This document shows, one piece after another, positions 36,820 through 45,295 of a stretch of DNA of 53,443 bases; positions within the stretch are counted from its first letter, which is position 1, and each line of letters starts with the position of its first letter. The position numbers and the translations under genes are program-made. The notes under the pieces were generated by a model, which saw nothing but the letters and a program-made list of their open reading frames with translations, made no database searches and was not told the DNA's origin. Source of the stretch: Ramlibacter tataouinensis (GTDB lineage Bacteria; Pseudomonadota; Gammaproteobacteria; Burkholderiales; Burkholderiaceae_C); assembly GCA_002427815.1 (NCBI GenBank), contig DIZF01000084.1, forward strand, positions 1 through 53,443. Direction: 5' to 3'.

Positions 36820-36868
36820 TGTAGCGATTCTTCGGGGTGAACGGGTTTCTCCCGTTGATCTGCATCAA
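36820..36868 (-). promoter_or_regulatory. class II FNR/Anr-type promoter of the por-nfn operon
   Basis: TTGATCTGCATCAA at 36855-36868 is a perfect match to the FNR/Anr consensus TTGAT-N4-ATCAA. On the minus strand AAGAAT (36832-36827) matches four of six -10 positions. If transcription starts at 36820, this hexamer occupies -12 to -7 and the FNR box is centred exactly at -41.5, the class II activation position. The porGD ATG follows 25 bases later. Expression under low oxygen is the inference. The start site itself is not shown by the sequence. Confidence 0.8.
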
Positions 36869-37064
36869 CCTATGCGCCGCCCCACACGGCGCGCAGGAAA
36901 CGCCAGCCGAGCTGGCGCCATCTCGTGGCCCACCACCATCGCCGTTTCGTCGTCACTGCGTTGCAGCTGATTCGGCAGGGCAGTGAACACCGCGATCAGG
37001 CGATGCGATACCTGGCGCAGCAGATCGCGCACACGCCCCTCACATCCAATAACGCACCGCCCTG

Positions 37065-37081
37065 CTCTTGTCGGACAAGAG
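37065..37081. promoter_or_regulatory. 17-bp perfect palindrome upstream of the TRAP operon
   Basis: CTCTTGTC-G-GACAAGAG is a perfect 8+1+8 inverted repeat about 155 bases before the TRAP binding-protein gene. It could be a repressor operator for the TRAP genes, but no local regulator is adjacent. The remaining 36869-37235 sequence holds no convincing gene: a 99-codon minus-strand frame at 36865-37164 lacks a ribosome-binding site and family similarity. Confidence 0.45.
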
Positions 37082-37235
37082 CCCCATCCGGCCTCAGACC
37101 GAACGCCCCTAAGGGTGACTGCTAGGACTTCTGGCCCCGGCCGCTGGATAGAATCGCAGCGCACACAAGAGCCCGCCCTGAACCTCAGGAAAGTCGAGGA
37201 AGCTGGGGCGCTATCAAATCAAGGAGACCCGAATC

Positions 37236-38261
37236 ATGGCGTTTACCCGTCGCGACATCCTCAAGGGATTGGCCGCAGCACCGGCAATCGTCGGAACCTC
37301 ATACGCCGCCCATGCGGCCGACACGCGGGTGATCAAGCTCTCGCACCAGTTCCCGGGCGGAACCGTGGACACCGGCGATTTTCGCGACCGCTTGACGCGC
37401 AAATTCGCCGCCGAAGTGGAAAAGCGCACCGGCGGTTCGCTGAAATTCGAGATCTACCCCGGCTCTTCGCTGATGAAGACCGTGGCGCAGTTTTCGGCCC
37501 TGCGCAAGGGCGCGCTCGACATGAGCCTGTACCCGCTCGCTTACGCGGGCGGCGAGGTGCAGGAGCTCAACATCGGACTCATGCCGTGCATGGTGACCTC
37601 GTATGACCAGGGTTTTGCCTGGAAGAAGGCGGAGATCGGCCGCGAACTGGTCAAGCTGCTCGACGCCAAGGGCGTCAAGATCGTGACCTGGATCTGGCAG
37701 GCCGGGGGCACCGCCTCCCGCACCAACCCCGTGGTCGAACCGGCCGACGCGAGGGGCCTGAAGTTCCGCGGCGGCAGCCGCGAAATGGACCTGATGCTCA
37801 AGGAAGCCGGCGCCATCATCTCCAGCGTGCCCTCCAACGAAATCTATGCGGCGATGCAGACGGGTTCGCTCGACGCGGCCCTCACTTCCTCGACCAGCCT
37901 GATTTCGTTCCGGCTGGAAGAAGTCTCCAAGGGGCTGACCACCGGCCGCGGCAAGAGCTTCTGGTTCATGCTGGAGCCGCTGCTGATGTCGAAGTCGGTC
38001 TACGATTCGTTGACGCCCGCCCAGCAAAAAGCCGTGACCGATGTCGGGCAGGAACTGGAGAGCTTCGCCACCGCCTCGGCCAAGGCCGACGACGCCGCCG
38101 TGGCCGCGGTCTACCAGAAGGTGGGCGCCAAGGTCGCCGACATGGACGACCGCGTCATCGCGAACTGGCGCAAGATCGCCGAGGCGGCTGCCTGGCCGGA
38201 CTTCAGCAAGCGCAGCGCCGAGTGCGACCGCTTTCTCAAGATGGCCAAAGCGGTTGCATGA
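37236..38261 (+). CDS. TRAP transporter solute-binding protein (DctP family)
   Basis: The 341-residue periplasmic receptor of a TRAP transporter. The N-terminus MAFTRRDILKGLAAAPAIVG has a twin-arginine (Tat) motif with a cleavage site near AHA-ADT. The mature part shows DctP features such as LSHQFPGGT, GGSREMDLMLKEAGA and the SVPSNEIYAAMQTGSLDAAL stretch. These receptors bind organic acids through a conserved Arg; the ligand here is unknown. An AAGGAGA precedes the ATG. The stop overlaps the next gene (ATGA). Confidence 0.93.
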   Translation: MAFTRRDILKGLAAAPAIVGTSYAAHAADTRVIKLSHQFPGGTVDTGDFRDRLTRKFAAEVEKRTGGSLKFEIYPGSSLMKTVAQFSALRKGALDMSLYPLAYAGGEVQELNIGLMPCMVTSYDQGFAWKKAEIGRELVKLLDAKGVKIVTWIWQAGGTASRTNPVVEPADARGLKFRGGSREMDLMLKEAGAIISSVPSNEIYAAMQTGSLDAALTSSTSLISFRLEEVSKGLTTGRGKSFWFMLEPLLMSKSVYDSLTPAQQKAVTDVGQELESFATASAKADDAAVAAVYQKVGAKVADMDDRVIANWRKIAEAAAWPDFSKRSAECDRFLKMAKAVA

Positions 38262-38800
38262 ACCATCCCCTGGAAGGGGTCGCGACAGGGCGTGGGTTGC
38301 GAGCGCTGGCCCCCATGGCGGCGCTGCTGCATAAAGTGAACGCGGTGCTGGCGCTGGTCAGCGGCATTGCGATCGGCGCCGCCGCGTGCGTGCTCACGTG
38401 GGAAGCCACCGCGCGTTATCTGTTCAAGATTCCGAGCGACTGGCAGGACGAGACGGCCATCTTCCTGCTGGTGGGCGCAACCTTTCTGGCGGCCGGCTGG
38501 GTGCAGGAAGCCCGCGGCCATGTCGGCATCCAGGCGCTGGCCGCCCTGCTCTCCCCGCGGGCCGACCGCATGCGCCGCTACGTGAGCGACATCGCCACCT
38601 TCGCCTTTTGCAGCTTCTTTGCCTGGAAGTCGTGGACACTGCTGATCGAAGCCGTGCGCGACGGGCAGACCAGCAACTCGGCGTTTGGCGCGCCGCTCTG
38701 GATTCCCTACGGCTCGATGGCGCTGGGCAGCACGATTCTGGCGCTGCAGGTGCTGACGCAGGTGCTGTCGCGCGAAACCTTCCACATAGAAAAAGAATAG
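38258..38800 (+). CDS. TRAP transporter small membrane subunit (DctQ family)
   Basis: A 180-residue protein with four hydrophobic helices and the DctQ hallmark at helix 2, ARYLFKIPSDWQDETAIFLL, where a Trp-x-x-Glu lies at the membrane edge. It links the binding protein to the large DctM subunit in the inner membrane. ATG overlaps the receptor-gene stop. The DctM gene begins at the base after this stop, so all three are co-translated. Confidence 0.92.
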   Translation: MNHPLEGVATGRGLRALAPMAALLHKVNAVLALVSGIAIGAAACVLTWEATARYLFKIPSDWQDETAIFLLVGATFLAAGWVQEARGHVGIQALAALLSPRADRMRRYVSDIATFAFCSFFAWKSWTLLIEAVRDGQTSNSAFGAPLWIPYGSMALGSTILALQVLTQVLSRETFHIEKE

Positions 38801-40159
38801 ATGACAACCCTTCAGCTGGGGCTGATGTACGGCGGGGCGACACTGCTGTTCCTGTTCTCGGGCATGCCCATCGCGTTCGGGCTGGGCGCCGTCGCCACCG
38901 TGTTCATGGTGGCTTTCATGCCGCACGCGTCGCTCGATAGCATCGCCCAGAACGTGTACGAGGAGATGGCGAGCATCACGCTGCTCACCATCCCGCTGTT
39001 CATTCTCAAGGGTGCGGCGATCGGGAAGTCGCGCGCAGGCAAAGACCTCTATTCCGCCTTGCATGTCTGGCTTCATCGTGTGCCGGGCGGCCTGGGCATC
39101 GCCGTCACCATCGCGTGCGCGCTGTTCGCCGCGATGGCGGGCTCCAGCGCGGCCACCTGCTCGGCCATCGGCAGTTCCGCCATCCCCGAAATGCGCGATC
39201 GCGGCTACTCGGCGCGCCTGGCTTCCGGCCTGGTCGCCGCCGGGGGCACGCTGGGCATCCTGCTGCCGCCATCGATCACCTTGATCCTGTATGCAGTGGC
39301 CGCCGAGCAGTCCCTGGGCCGGCTGTTCCTGGCCGGGATCGGTCCGGGCGTCCTGCTAGTGGTCATGTTCGCCGCCTACGGCATGTACCGCTACCGCCAC
39401 GAGCATCGTCACGCGCAGGCGCACGCCGACGCGGGCGGGGCGCGCGCGCAAATCCTGCACGTGGACAGCTACACGCTGCGCGAGAAGTTCGAGGCATTGC
39501 CGCGGGTGCTGCCCTTCGTCATCCTGCTGCTGGGGGTCATGTTCGCGCTGTACGGCGGATTCGCAACGCCTTCGGAAACCGCGGGACTGGGCGCGGTGCT
39601 GGCGCTCGTGCTGGTCGCCGTGGTCTATGGCGCCTGGCGCGTGCCGGACTTGAGGCCGATCTTCGCCAGCACGCTGTCGGAGTCGACCATGCTCATGGTC
39701 ATCATCGGCATGTCGCTGCTCTACTCTTACGTGATGAGCTATCTGCACATCAGCCAGGGCTCGGCCGAGTGGATCGTTTCGCTGCATCTGTCCAAGTGGG
39801 TGCTGCTGGCCGCGGTCGTGCTCCTGGTGATGGTGCTGGGCTTCTTCCTGCCGCCGGTCAGCATCATCCTGATGACGGCGCCCATCATCCTGCCGCCGCT
39901 GAAGGCGGAGGGTTTCGATCTGATCTGGTTCGGGATCGTGATGTCGGTCACGATGGAGATGGGGCTGATCCACCCGCCAGTGGGCCTGAACATCTTCGTC
40001 ATCAACAAGATCGCACCCGACATCAAGCTGGGCGACATCGTCTGGGGCACGCTGCCTTTCGTGTTCCTGATGATGGCGGCAATCGTCATCCTGTGCGTCT
40101 TCCCCGAGATCTCCACCGGGCTGCCCGACCACTTCATGGGGCAGGCCACCCGCCGGTAA
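38801..40159 (+). CDS. TRAP transporter large membrane subunit (DctM family)
   Basis: The 452-residue permease core, with about twelve hydrophobic helices. Family signatures are LLTIPLFILKGAAIGKSRAG, the GSSAATCSAIGSSAIPEM and GGTLGILLPPSITLILYAV stretches, and near the end MEMGLIHPPVGLNIFVIN. The protein drives sodium- or proton-coupled uptake of the substrate delivered by the DctP receptor. A His-rich cytoplasmic loop (RYRHEHRHAQAHADAG) between two helices is unusual and could bind metal. It ends the operon. Confidence 0.94.
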   Translation: MTTLQLGLMYGGATLLFLFSGMPIAFGLGAVATVFMVAFMPHASLDSIAQNVYEEMASITLLTIPLFILKGAAIGKSRAGKDLYSALHVWLHRVPGGLGIAVTIACALFAAMAGSSAATCSAIGSSAIPEMRDRGYSARLASGLVAAGGTLGILLPPSITLILYAVAAEQSLGRLFLAGIGPGVLLVVMFAAYGMYRYRHEHRHAQAHADAGGARAQILHVDSYTLREKFEALPRVLPFVILLLGVMFALYGGFATPSETAGLGAVLALVLVAVVYGAWRVPDLRPIFASTLSESTMLMVIIGMSLLYSYVMSYLHISQGSAEWIVSLHLSKWVLLAAVVLLVMVLGFFLPPVSIILMTAPIILPPLKAEGFDLIWFGIVMSVTMEMGLIHPPVGLNIFVINKIAPDIKLGDIVWGTLPFVFLMMAAIVILCVFPEISTGLPDHFMGQATRR

Positions 40160-40204
40160 CCATTGAGTGACCCGCGGCGCACAGCGCGCCCTTATTATTC
40201 CGGC

Positions 40205-40285
40205 ATGAGCCAAGCCGTACCTGCCCCTGGTGAGCCGAAGCGTGCTGATGCTGCTGGGCCCTCAAGCCGAAAAGGCAATCGATGA
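40205..40285 (+). CDS. possible 26-codon leader ORF coupled to ampG
   Basis: ATG at 40205 opens a 26-codon frame (MSQAVPAPGEPKRADAAG...). Its TGA overlaps the ampG start as ATGA, the layout of translational coupling. No Shine-Dalgarno sequence precedes it and the peptide has no recognisable feature. A TATTAT at 40193-40198 could be a -10 element, but that would make the transcript nearly leaderless. It may be chance. Confidence 0.2.
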   Translation: MSQAVPAPGEPKRADAAGPSSRKGNR

Positions 40286-41628
40286 CCGGGGTTGACTCCC
40301 CCCCGCGCCGCAAGCGCTCTGCGCTCGAAGTGCTGCACGAGCTTCGGCAGCCGAAGGTTGCCGTGATGCTGGCGCTGGGTTTCTCCTCCGGCCTGCCCTT
40401 CCTGCTGACTGCCAACACCTTCGGCTACTGGCTGAGGGACTCCGGCACGAGCCTGATTGCCATTGGGTTCATCTCCTGGGTCGGCTTCGCGTACGCCTTC
40501 AAGGTGTACTGGTCGCCGCTGGTGGACCGCGTCGACGTGCCGCTGCTGGGCCGCCTCGGCCGTCGTCGCGGCTGGATGCTGCTCTGTCAGATTCTTGTCG
40601 CCATCGGGCTCCTGGGCATGGCCGCGGTGGGCACGGCGGGCGGGCTCGCGGCCATCGGCGCCTTCGCATTGTTGACGGCCTTCGCCTCGGCCACGCAGGA
40701 CATTGCGATCGACGCCTGGCGTATCGAGGCGGCGTCCGACGCGAACGAGGTGGGGCTGATGACCTCGGCGGCGCAGGTCGGCTACCGCAGCGCCCTGCTC
40801 GTCACCGACGCGTTGATCATCGCCGCGGCGGCGCGCGTCGGCTGGCCGCTGTCGTACGTTGGCATGGCGGCGCTGATGGCGCTCGGCATGATCGCGACCT
40901 TGTTCGCCACCGAGCCAGTCCGCGCCGACAGGGTCTTGCAGACGAAGGCCCCGCTCTGGACCTGGCGCGGCCTCGCCGATGCGATCATCGGCCCGTTCGT
41001 CGACTTCTTCGCCAAGCACAAGGCCGCAGGGCTGGTCATGCTGCTCATGGTGGCGCTCTATCGCCTGCCCGACTTCGTGATGGGGCCGATGTACAACCCT
41101 TTCTACCACGACCTCGGGCTCTCCAAAGACACGGTGGCCTGGGTGCGCGGCTCCTTCGGCCTGGTCGCCACCTTCCTCGGAATCGCTGCGAGCGGCCTCA
41201 GTGCCGTGCGCCTCGGCTTGCTGCCGACGCTCGTTGCCGGGCTGGTGCTCGAAGGCTTCGGCACGGCGGCATTCGCCCTGCTCAGCGTCCACGCCGGCAC
41301 GCCGATTTTCGCGGCGGTGATGACGCTCGACGCCTTCGCCCAGGCCTTCGCCGGCGTCGCCCTGGTGACCTACATGTCGAGCCTGACGAGCCTCGGCTAC
41401 ACCGCCACCCAGTACGCGATGCTGTCCTCGACGTACGCTGTGCTCGGCAAATTCACGAAGGGCTTCTCCGGGGTTGCGGTCGACGCGCTCACGCCCACCC
41501 ACGGACTCCTCGGCGCCTACGCCACGGCGTTCGTGGCCACCGGCCTCACGGCAATCCCGCCCCTGCTGCTGCTCCTGCTGCTTTGGCGCATGCAGCGACT
41601 CGGGCGCAGGGGCGCCGCGACGGCCTAG
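40282..41628 (+). CDS. ampG: AmpG-family muropeptide permease
   Basis: AmpG imports 1,6-anhydro-muropeptides from the periplasm for cell-wall recycling, and in many bacteria it feeds beta-lactamase induction. The 448-residue MFS protein has AmpG features: LGFSSGLPFLLTANTFGYWL at helix 1, SPLVDR after helix 2, the helix 4-5 segment ASATQDIAIDAWRIE, and MSSLTSLGYTATQYAMLSS. Twelve to fourteen helices are predicted. It follows the TRAP genes by 122 bases and probably has its own promoter. The substrate assignment rests on family likeness only. Confidence 0.88.
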   Translation: MTGVDSPPRRKRSALEVLHELRQPKVAVMLALGFSSGLPFLLTANTFGYWLRDSGTSLIAIGFISWVGFAYAFKVYWSPLVDRVDVPLLGRLGRRRGWMLLCQILVAIGLLGMAAVGTAGGLAAIGAFALLTAFASATQDIAIDAWRIEAASDANEVGLMTSAAQVGYRSALLVTDALIIAAAARVGWPLSYVGMAALMALGMIATLFATEPVRADRVLQTKAPLWTWRGLADAIIGPFVDFFAKHKAAGLVMLLMVALYRLPDFVMGPMYNPFYHDLGLSKDTVAWVRGSFGLVATFLGIAASGLSAVRLGLLPTLVAGLVLEGFGTAAFALLSVHAGTPIFAAVMTLDAFAQAFAGVALVTYMSSLTSLGYTATQYAMLSSTYAVLGKFTKGFSGVAVDALTPTHGLLGAYATAFVATGLTAIPPLLLLLLLWRMQRLGRRGAATA

Positions 41629-41760
41629 GGCGAGCGATTTCCTCTTCGCCTGGCTCGGCACGCGCGGACACGAATTGCAGGCGCTCATCTTCGTGATCTC
41701 GGCCGACGAGTGAGCGAGGGTCAGCGGCGAACGGCGCGTCCGCCGTGGAACGCGCGGCCT

Positions 41761-41775
41761 TTTACCTAACTTTAC
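41761..41775. promoter_or_regulatory. CpxR-type box
   Basis: TTTAC-CTAAC-TTTAC at 41761-41775 is, on the other strand, GTAAA-N5-GTAAA, an exact match to the E. coli CpxR consensus. It lies 133 bases upstream of the response-regulator gene. The gap 41629-41908 has no gene. Autoregulation of the following two-component system is the simplest reading. Confidence 0.6.
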
Positions 41776-41908
41776 CGCCGCGACAAGCGCCGGTGTTGCG
41801 CCTCAGCCAGCATGGGGATCCGGATCGCACCACCAGCGATGCGGCCCGCACCCCTGCCAGCCCCATAGAAAATCCCACCCGCAACGGTGAAGTCATTACC
41901 ATCCGCAG

Positions 41909-42619
41909 ATGCAGCAATTGTTGATGATCGAAGACGACGTCCGCCTGGCGCAGATGGTGGGCGAATACCTGGAGCGTTCCGGTTATGCGGTGACGCATGC
42001 GATCGACGCGAAGGCGGGCATGGCGCTGTTGCAAAACCCTCCGGCCGCGGCACCCGATCTCGTGATCCTGGACCTGATGCTGCCCGACATGGACGGCCTG
42101 GAAGTGTGCCGCCGCATTCGCGCGCTGCCGGGCGACCAGGGCCAGGTGCCGGTGCTGATGCTCACCGCCAAGGGCGACCCGATGGACCGCATCGTCGGCC
42201 TGGAGCTGGGCGCCGACGACTACCTGCCCAAGCCGTTCGAACCGCGCGAGCTGCTGGCGCGCATCCGCGCCGTCCTGCGGCGGCGCACCGAGGGGCCGCA
42301 GCAGGCCACCAAGCTGATGCGCTTCGGCTCGCTGGAAGTCGATCGGGACGCGCGCACCGTGCTCGTGGCCGGCAAGCCCTGCGAGCTGACCTCCTACCAG
42401 TTCGACCTGCTGATCACGCTGGCCGAGCGGGCCGGACGCGTGCTGACGCGCGACCAGATCATGGAGGCCGTGCGGGGCCGCGAACTGGAAGCCTTCGACC
42501 GCTCCATCGACGTGCACATGGGGCGCATCCGTGCGGCCATCGAGGTCGATCCCAAGAACCCCAAGCGCATCCTCACCGTGCGCGGGGTGGGCTACGTGTT
42601 CGCCAAGCAGCAGGACTAG
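41909..42619 (+). CDS. OmpR/CpxR-family response regulator
   Basis: A 236-residue regulator. The receiver domain has acidic residues IEDD near residue 7, phospho-acceptor Asp55 (LVILDLMLPD) and Lys108 (YLPKPFEP). The OmpR-type winged helix has ELTSYQFDLLITLAERAGRV and RILTVRGVGYVF. The linker region RELEAFDRSIDVHMGRIRA is particularly close to CpxR. It lies 9 bases before its kinase. A GTAAA-N5-GTAAA site upstream supports a CpxR-like binding specificity, so envelope-stress control is the working guess. There is no clear Shine-Dalgarno sequence. Confidence 0.92.
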   Translation: MQQLLMIEDDVRLAQMVGEYLERSGYAVTHAIDAKAGMALLQNPPAAAPDLVILDLMLPDMDGLEVCRRIRALPGDQGQVPVLMLTAKGDPMDRIVGLELGADDYLPKPFEPRELLARIRAVLRRRTEGPQQATKLMRFGSLEVDRDARTVLVAGKPCELTSYQFDLLITLAERAGRVLTRDQIMEAVRGRELEAFDRSIDVHMGRIRAAIEVDPKNPKRILTVRGVGYVFAKQQD

Positions 42620-42628
42620 GACCGAGCC

Positions 42629-43819
42629 ATGGTTGCCTGGCAAGGCCGCTTCCGGTTTCCCCTTTACCTGCGCATCTGGCTGGCGGTGGTGGCCGCCGTG
42701 GCGGTGCTCACGATCGCGTTCAGCTACCTGTGGCGCCTCAATGCCGACAACCAGCCGCCTGAGCGCGAGGTGGTGATCCGCAACGAGGTCGGCGACATCC
42801 TGGGCCAGGTCATGACGCGGCCGGTGCGGGTTCCGGGCGAAGGCTACGAGTTCCAGGTCGCGATGAACGACGGCCGCAACCTGGTCGTGCAGTTCCCGCC
42901 GCGCCCGCGCCGTCCCGGCGAAGGACCCCCGGGTCGTTCCTGGTTTCGCGGGCCCACCGGCCTGTTGTGGATCCTGATCATCGCCGCGCTGGCCGTGGCC
43001 ATCGGCGCCTACCCCATCATCCGCCGCCTCACCCAGCGCCTGGACGACCTGCGGCTGGGCGTGGAGCGCTGGGGCGAAGGCGACTTGTCGACGCGCATCC
43101 AGGAAGACGGGTCGGACGAGCTGGCGTTTCTGGCGCAGCGCTTCAACCACGCGGCCGAGCGCGTCGAAACCCTGCTCAAGTCGCACAAGTCGCTGCTGGC
43201 CAACGCTTCGCACGAGCTGCGCTCGCCGCTGGCCCGCATCCGCATGGGCGTCGAACTCATAGGCCCCGAGGTGTCGCCCGCTTTCCAGACCGAGATCCGG
43301 CGCAACATCGCCGAACTGGACCAGCTGATCGACGAGATCCTGCTGGCCAGCCGGCTGGACGCGAAGGAAAGCGACATCGGGACGGTGGAAGCGCTGGACC
43401 TGACCGGTCTGGCGGCCGAGGAATGTGCCCGCGCCGGCGCCGAGCTGGCGCCCACTGGCGACGGCCGGCCCCTGATCGTGCGCGGCGTGGCCAAGCTGCT
43501 GCGGCGCGCCATCCGCAACCTGCTCGAGAATGCGCGGCGCTACAGCCGCGGCCCCGTCAGTGTCGAGCTGGGCCGCGAAGGCGGCTTGGCGGTGATGCGG
43601 GTGCGCGACCACGGACCCGGCGTCCCGCCGGCGGAACGCGAGCGCATTTTCGAGCCCTTCTATCGCCTAGCCGGTGCGAGCGAGCTGCACGGCGGCGTGG
43701 GCCTGGGCCTGGCGCTGGTGCGGTCGATCACGCAACGCCACCATGGCTCGGTGCAGTGCGAAGACCAGGAAGGGGGCGGCGCGTGCTTCGTTCTGCGCCT
43801 GCCGTCCGAGACAAGTTGA
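42629..43819 (+). CDS. CpxA-like sensor histidine kinase
   Basis: A 396-residue inner-membrane kinase. TM1 is at about 14-34, then a short periplasmic domain of about 75 residues (Pro/Arg-rich near its end) and TM2 at about 111-130. A HAMP domain follows, then the H-box with His195 (LLANASHELRSPLARIR), N-box Asn301 (NLLENARRY), G1 at Asp327 (RDHGPGVP) and G2 (GGVGLGLAL). The small sensor domain and H-box resemble CpxA/RstB. It is co-transcribed with the regulator upstream. The stimulus is unknown; envelope stress is inferred from likeness only. Confidence 0.92.
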   Translation: MVAWQGRFRFPLYLRIWLAVVAAVAVLTIAFSYLWRLNADNQPPEREVVIRNEVGDILGQVMTRPVRVPGEGYEFQVAMNDGRNLVVQFPPRPRRPGEGPPGRSWFRGPTGLLWILIIAALAVAIGAYPIIRRLTQRLDDLRLGVERWGEGDLSTRIQEDGSDELAFLAQRFNHAAERVETLLKSHKSLLANASHELRSPLARIRMGVELIGPEVSPAFQTEIRRNIAELDQLIDEILLASRLDAKESDIGTVEALDLTGLAAEECARAGAELAPTGDGRPLIVRGVAKLLRRAIRNLLENARRYSRGPVSVELGREGGLAVMRVRDHGPGVPPAERERIFEPFYRLAGASELHGGVGLGLALVRSITQRHHGSVQCEDQEGGGACFVLRLPSETS

Positions 43820-43823
43820 TCCC

Positions 43824-44156
43824 TTATTGCGGGGAGCGACCGTACTTGATCGGTTGCACCATGCCCGAACGCACATACACGGTGGCCACGAGTTCGCCCG
43901 GCCCGCGCTCGTACAGCCACTCTTCCACCGGCACGCAGGGAATCGTCACAGACTGTTCCGGAATCACCTGCAACGTTCCCGGGTAGTACACCGGCGCGCA
44001 GTACCTGTCGATGATCCTCGGCTGGCCGCACTTGTAGATGACGGAGGCGCCGGAATCGCCCTCGGCAACCATCCCTCCTTCACAGCGGAGCGATTCGGCG
44101 GAGGCCACGCCAGGCAACCCAACCACCACTGCGAGGCAAAGGCTCATTAGCTTCAT
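43824..44156 (-). CDS. DUF2845 secreted protein
   Basis: A 110-residue protein with a classical signal peptide (MKLMSLCLAVVVGLPGVASA, then ESLRCEGGMVAEGD). The mature domain has conserved Cys residues suited to disulfides (SLRCEGG, YKCGQP, RYCAP, TIPCVP), typical of the periplasmic DUF2845 family. Function is unknown. AAAGGAA precedes the ATG. The stop is only 4 bases from the convergent kinase stop, so the two transcripts must overlap at their ends. Any role with the two-component system is speculative. Confidence 0.85.
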   Translation of the reverse strand: MKLMSLCLAVVVGLPGVASAESLRCEGGMVAEGDSGASVIYKCGQPRIIDRYCAPVYYPGTLQVIPEQSVTIPCVPVEEWLYERGPGELVATVYVRSGMVQPIKYGRSPQ

Positions 44157-44224
44157 GGTCGTTCCTTTCACGCTGCCTCCATTTTGCGCCGATGAGCCGG
44201 ACTGCCGGGCCTGGCCGGCGGGGG

Positions 44225-45295
44225 CTATGGCGAGCCGACGGGCGAACTGATAGGGCGAATGACGAGGCCGGCGGCTGTGTTCAGCAGTTGCAAGACCCGC
44301 GCCGGCGTGATGTCGACAAGGCAGCGCCTGTGCCCCAAAGGGCATTCGCGCTCGAAGCAGGGAGAACAGTCCAGCGGCGGCTGGTACGCCGGGTCCTGTT
44401 TGAGCCAGACCACCTGGGCCCTGTCGTTCAGGGGCGGAGTGTGCAGCGGACTCGACGATCCGAACAGCGCCACCTGCGGCACGCCAAAAGCTGCCGCCAC
44501 ATGCATCAGCCCTGAATCGTTGCTGACCATCACCCGGCAGCCGGCAATGAGGGCGAACGCGTCGGCCAGGGCGGTCTTGCCCGCCAGGTTCAGGCATTTG
44601 CCGGGGCCGGCCAGGGCGGTGATTTCATCGCAGATCGCGGCTTCCTTGGCGGAACCCAGCAACACAGCCACGAGATCGAGCCCGCGCGCGAGCGCCGCGA
44701 AATGCTCGACGGGCCAGCGCTTGGCCGGGCCGTACTCGGCGCCGGGTGCGAAAACGACGTAGCTTCCCGATGGCAGACCCAGCCGGGCCAGCACGGCATC
44801 GATCTGCGCCGGCGGCAACTGCAGGCGCGGGCGGTCCTGTTCGAGCCCGTCCTTGTCGCCGCTGAGCGCCGAGTAGAACGCCACCATCGGCGGCTTGTTC
44901 TTCGGATTCTTCAGCCGGTGCGTGAGCAGGCCGACCCGCGCTTCGCCCAGATAGCCGATCCGTTTGGGAATGCCGGACAGGAAGGGCAGCAATGCGCTCT
45001 TGAGCGAATTGGGCAGCACATAGGCCGTGTCGAAGCGGCCCTGCACCTGCCGGGCGACCGAGCGGCGCGCCTTGAATTGCAGCCCGCCATGCTGGAACGG
45101 GAACTCGATGACTTCATCGACCTGCGGCATGGCCCGGTAGACCGGCGCCACCCAGGGCAAGGCACCTACCGCGATCCGTTCGCCGCGTGCGTGCAGGCGG
45201 CGCAGCAGCGGCTCGGTCATCACCGCATCGCCGATCCACTGCGGGGCGATTACCAGACACCTGGGCCCGGATCCCGATTCAGGACGAGGCTTCAT
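44225..45295 (-). CDS. waaF: lipopolysaccharide heptosyltransferase II
   Basis: WaaF adds the second heptose to the inner core of LPS on the cytoplasmic face of the inner membrane. The 356-residue GT9-family protein has the N-terminal WIGDAVMTEPLLRRLHA, the middle LPNSLKSALLPFLSGIPKRI, and a donor-site region with PGAEYGPAKRWP and NDSGLMHVAAAFGVPQVALFGSSSP. Cysteines near the end (CSPCFERECPLGHRRC) are typical of the family. The first ten codons are duplicated upstream within a 47-bp tandem repeat, so the exact start is open to question. Confidence 0.93.
   Translation of the reverse strand: MKPRPESGSGPRCLVIAPQWIGDAVMTEPLLRRLHARGERIAVGALPWVAPVYRAMPQVDEVIEFPFQHGGLQFKARRSVARQVQGRFDTAYVLPNSLKSALLPFLSGIPKRIGYLGEARVGLLTHRLKNPKNKPPMVAFYSALSGDKDGLEQDRPRLQLPPAQIDAVLARLGLPSGSYVVFAPGAEYGPAKRWPVEHFAALARGLDLVAVLLGSAKEAAICDEITALAGPGKCLNLAGKTALADAFALIAGCRVMVSNDSGLMHVAAAFGVPQVALFGSSSPLHTPPLNDRAQVVWLKQDPAYQPPLDCSPCFERECPLGHRRCLVDITPARVLQLLNTAAGLVIRPISSPVGSP

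Noticed and set aside
36865..37164. 99-codon minus-strand frame upstream of the por operon
   Set aside because: It has no ribosome-binding site and no recognisable family, and it contains the FNR-site flank and a palindrome, so it is better read as regulatory sequence.
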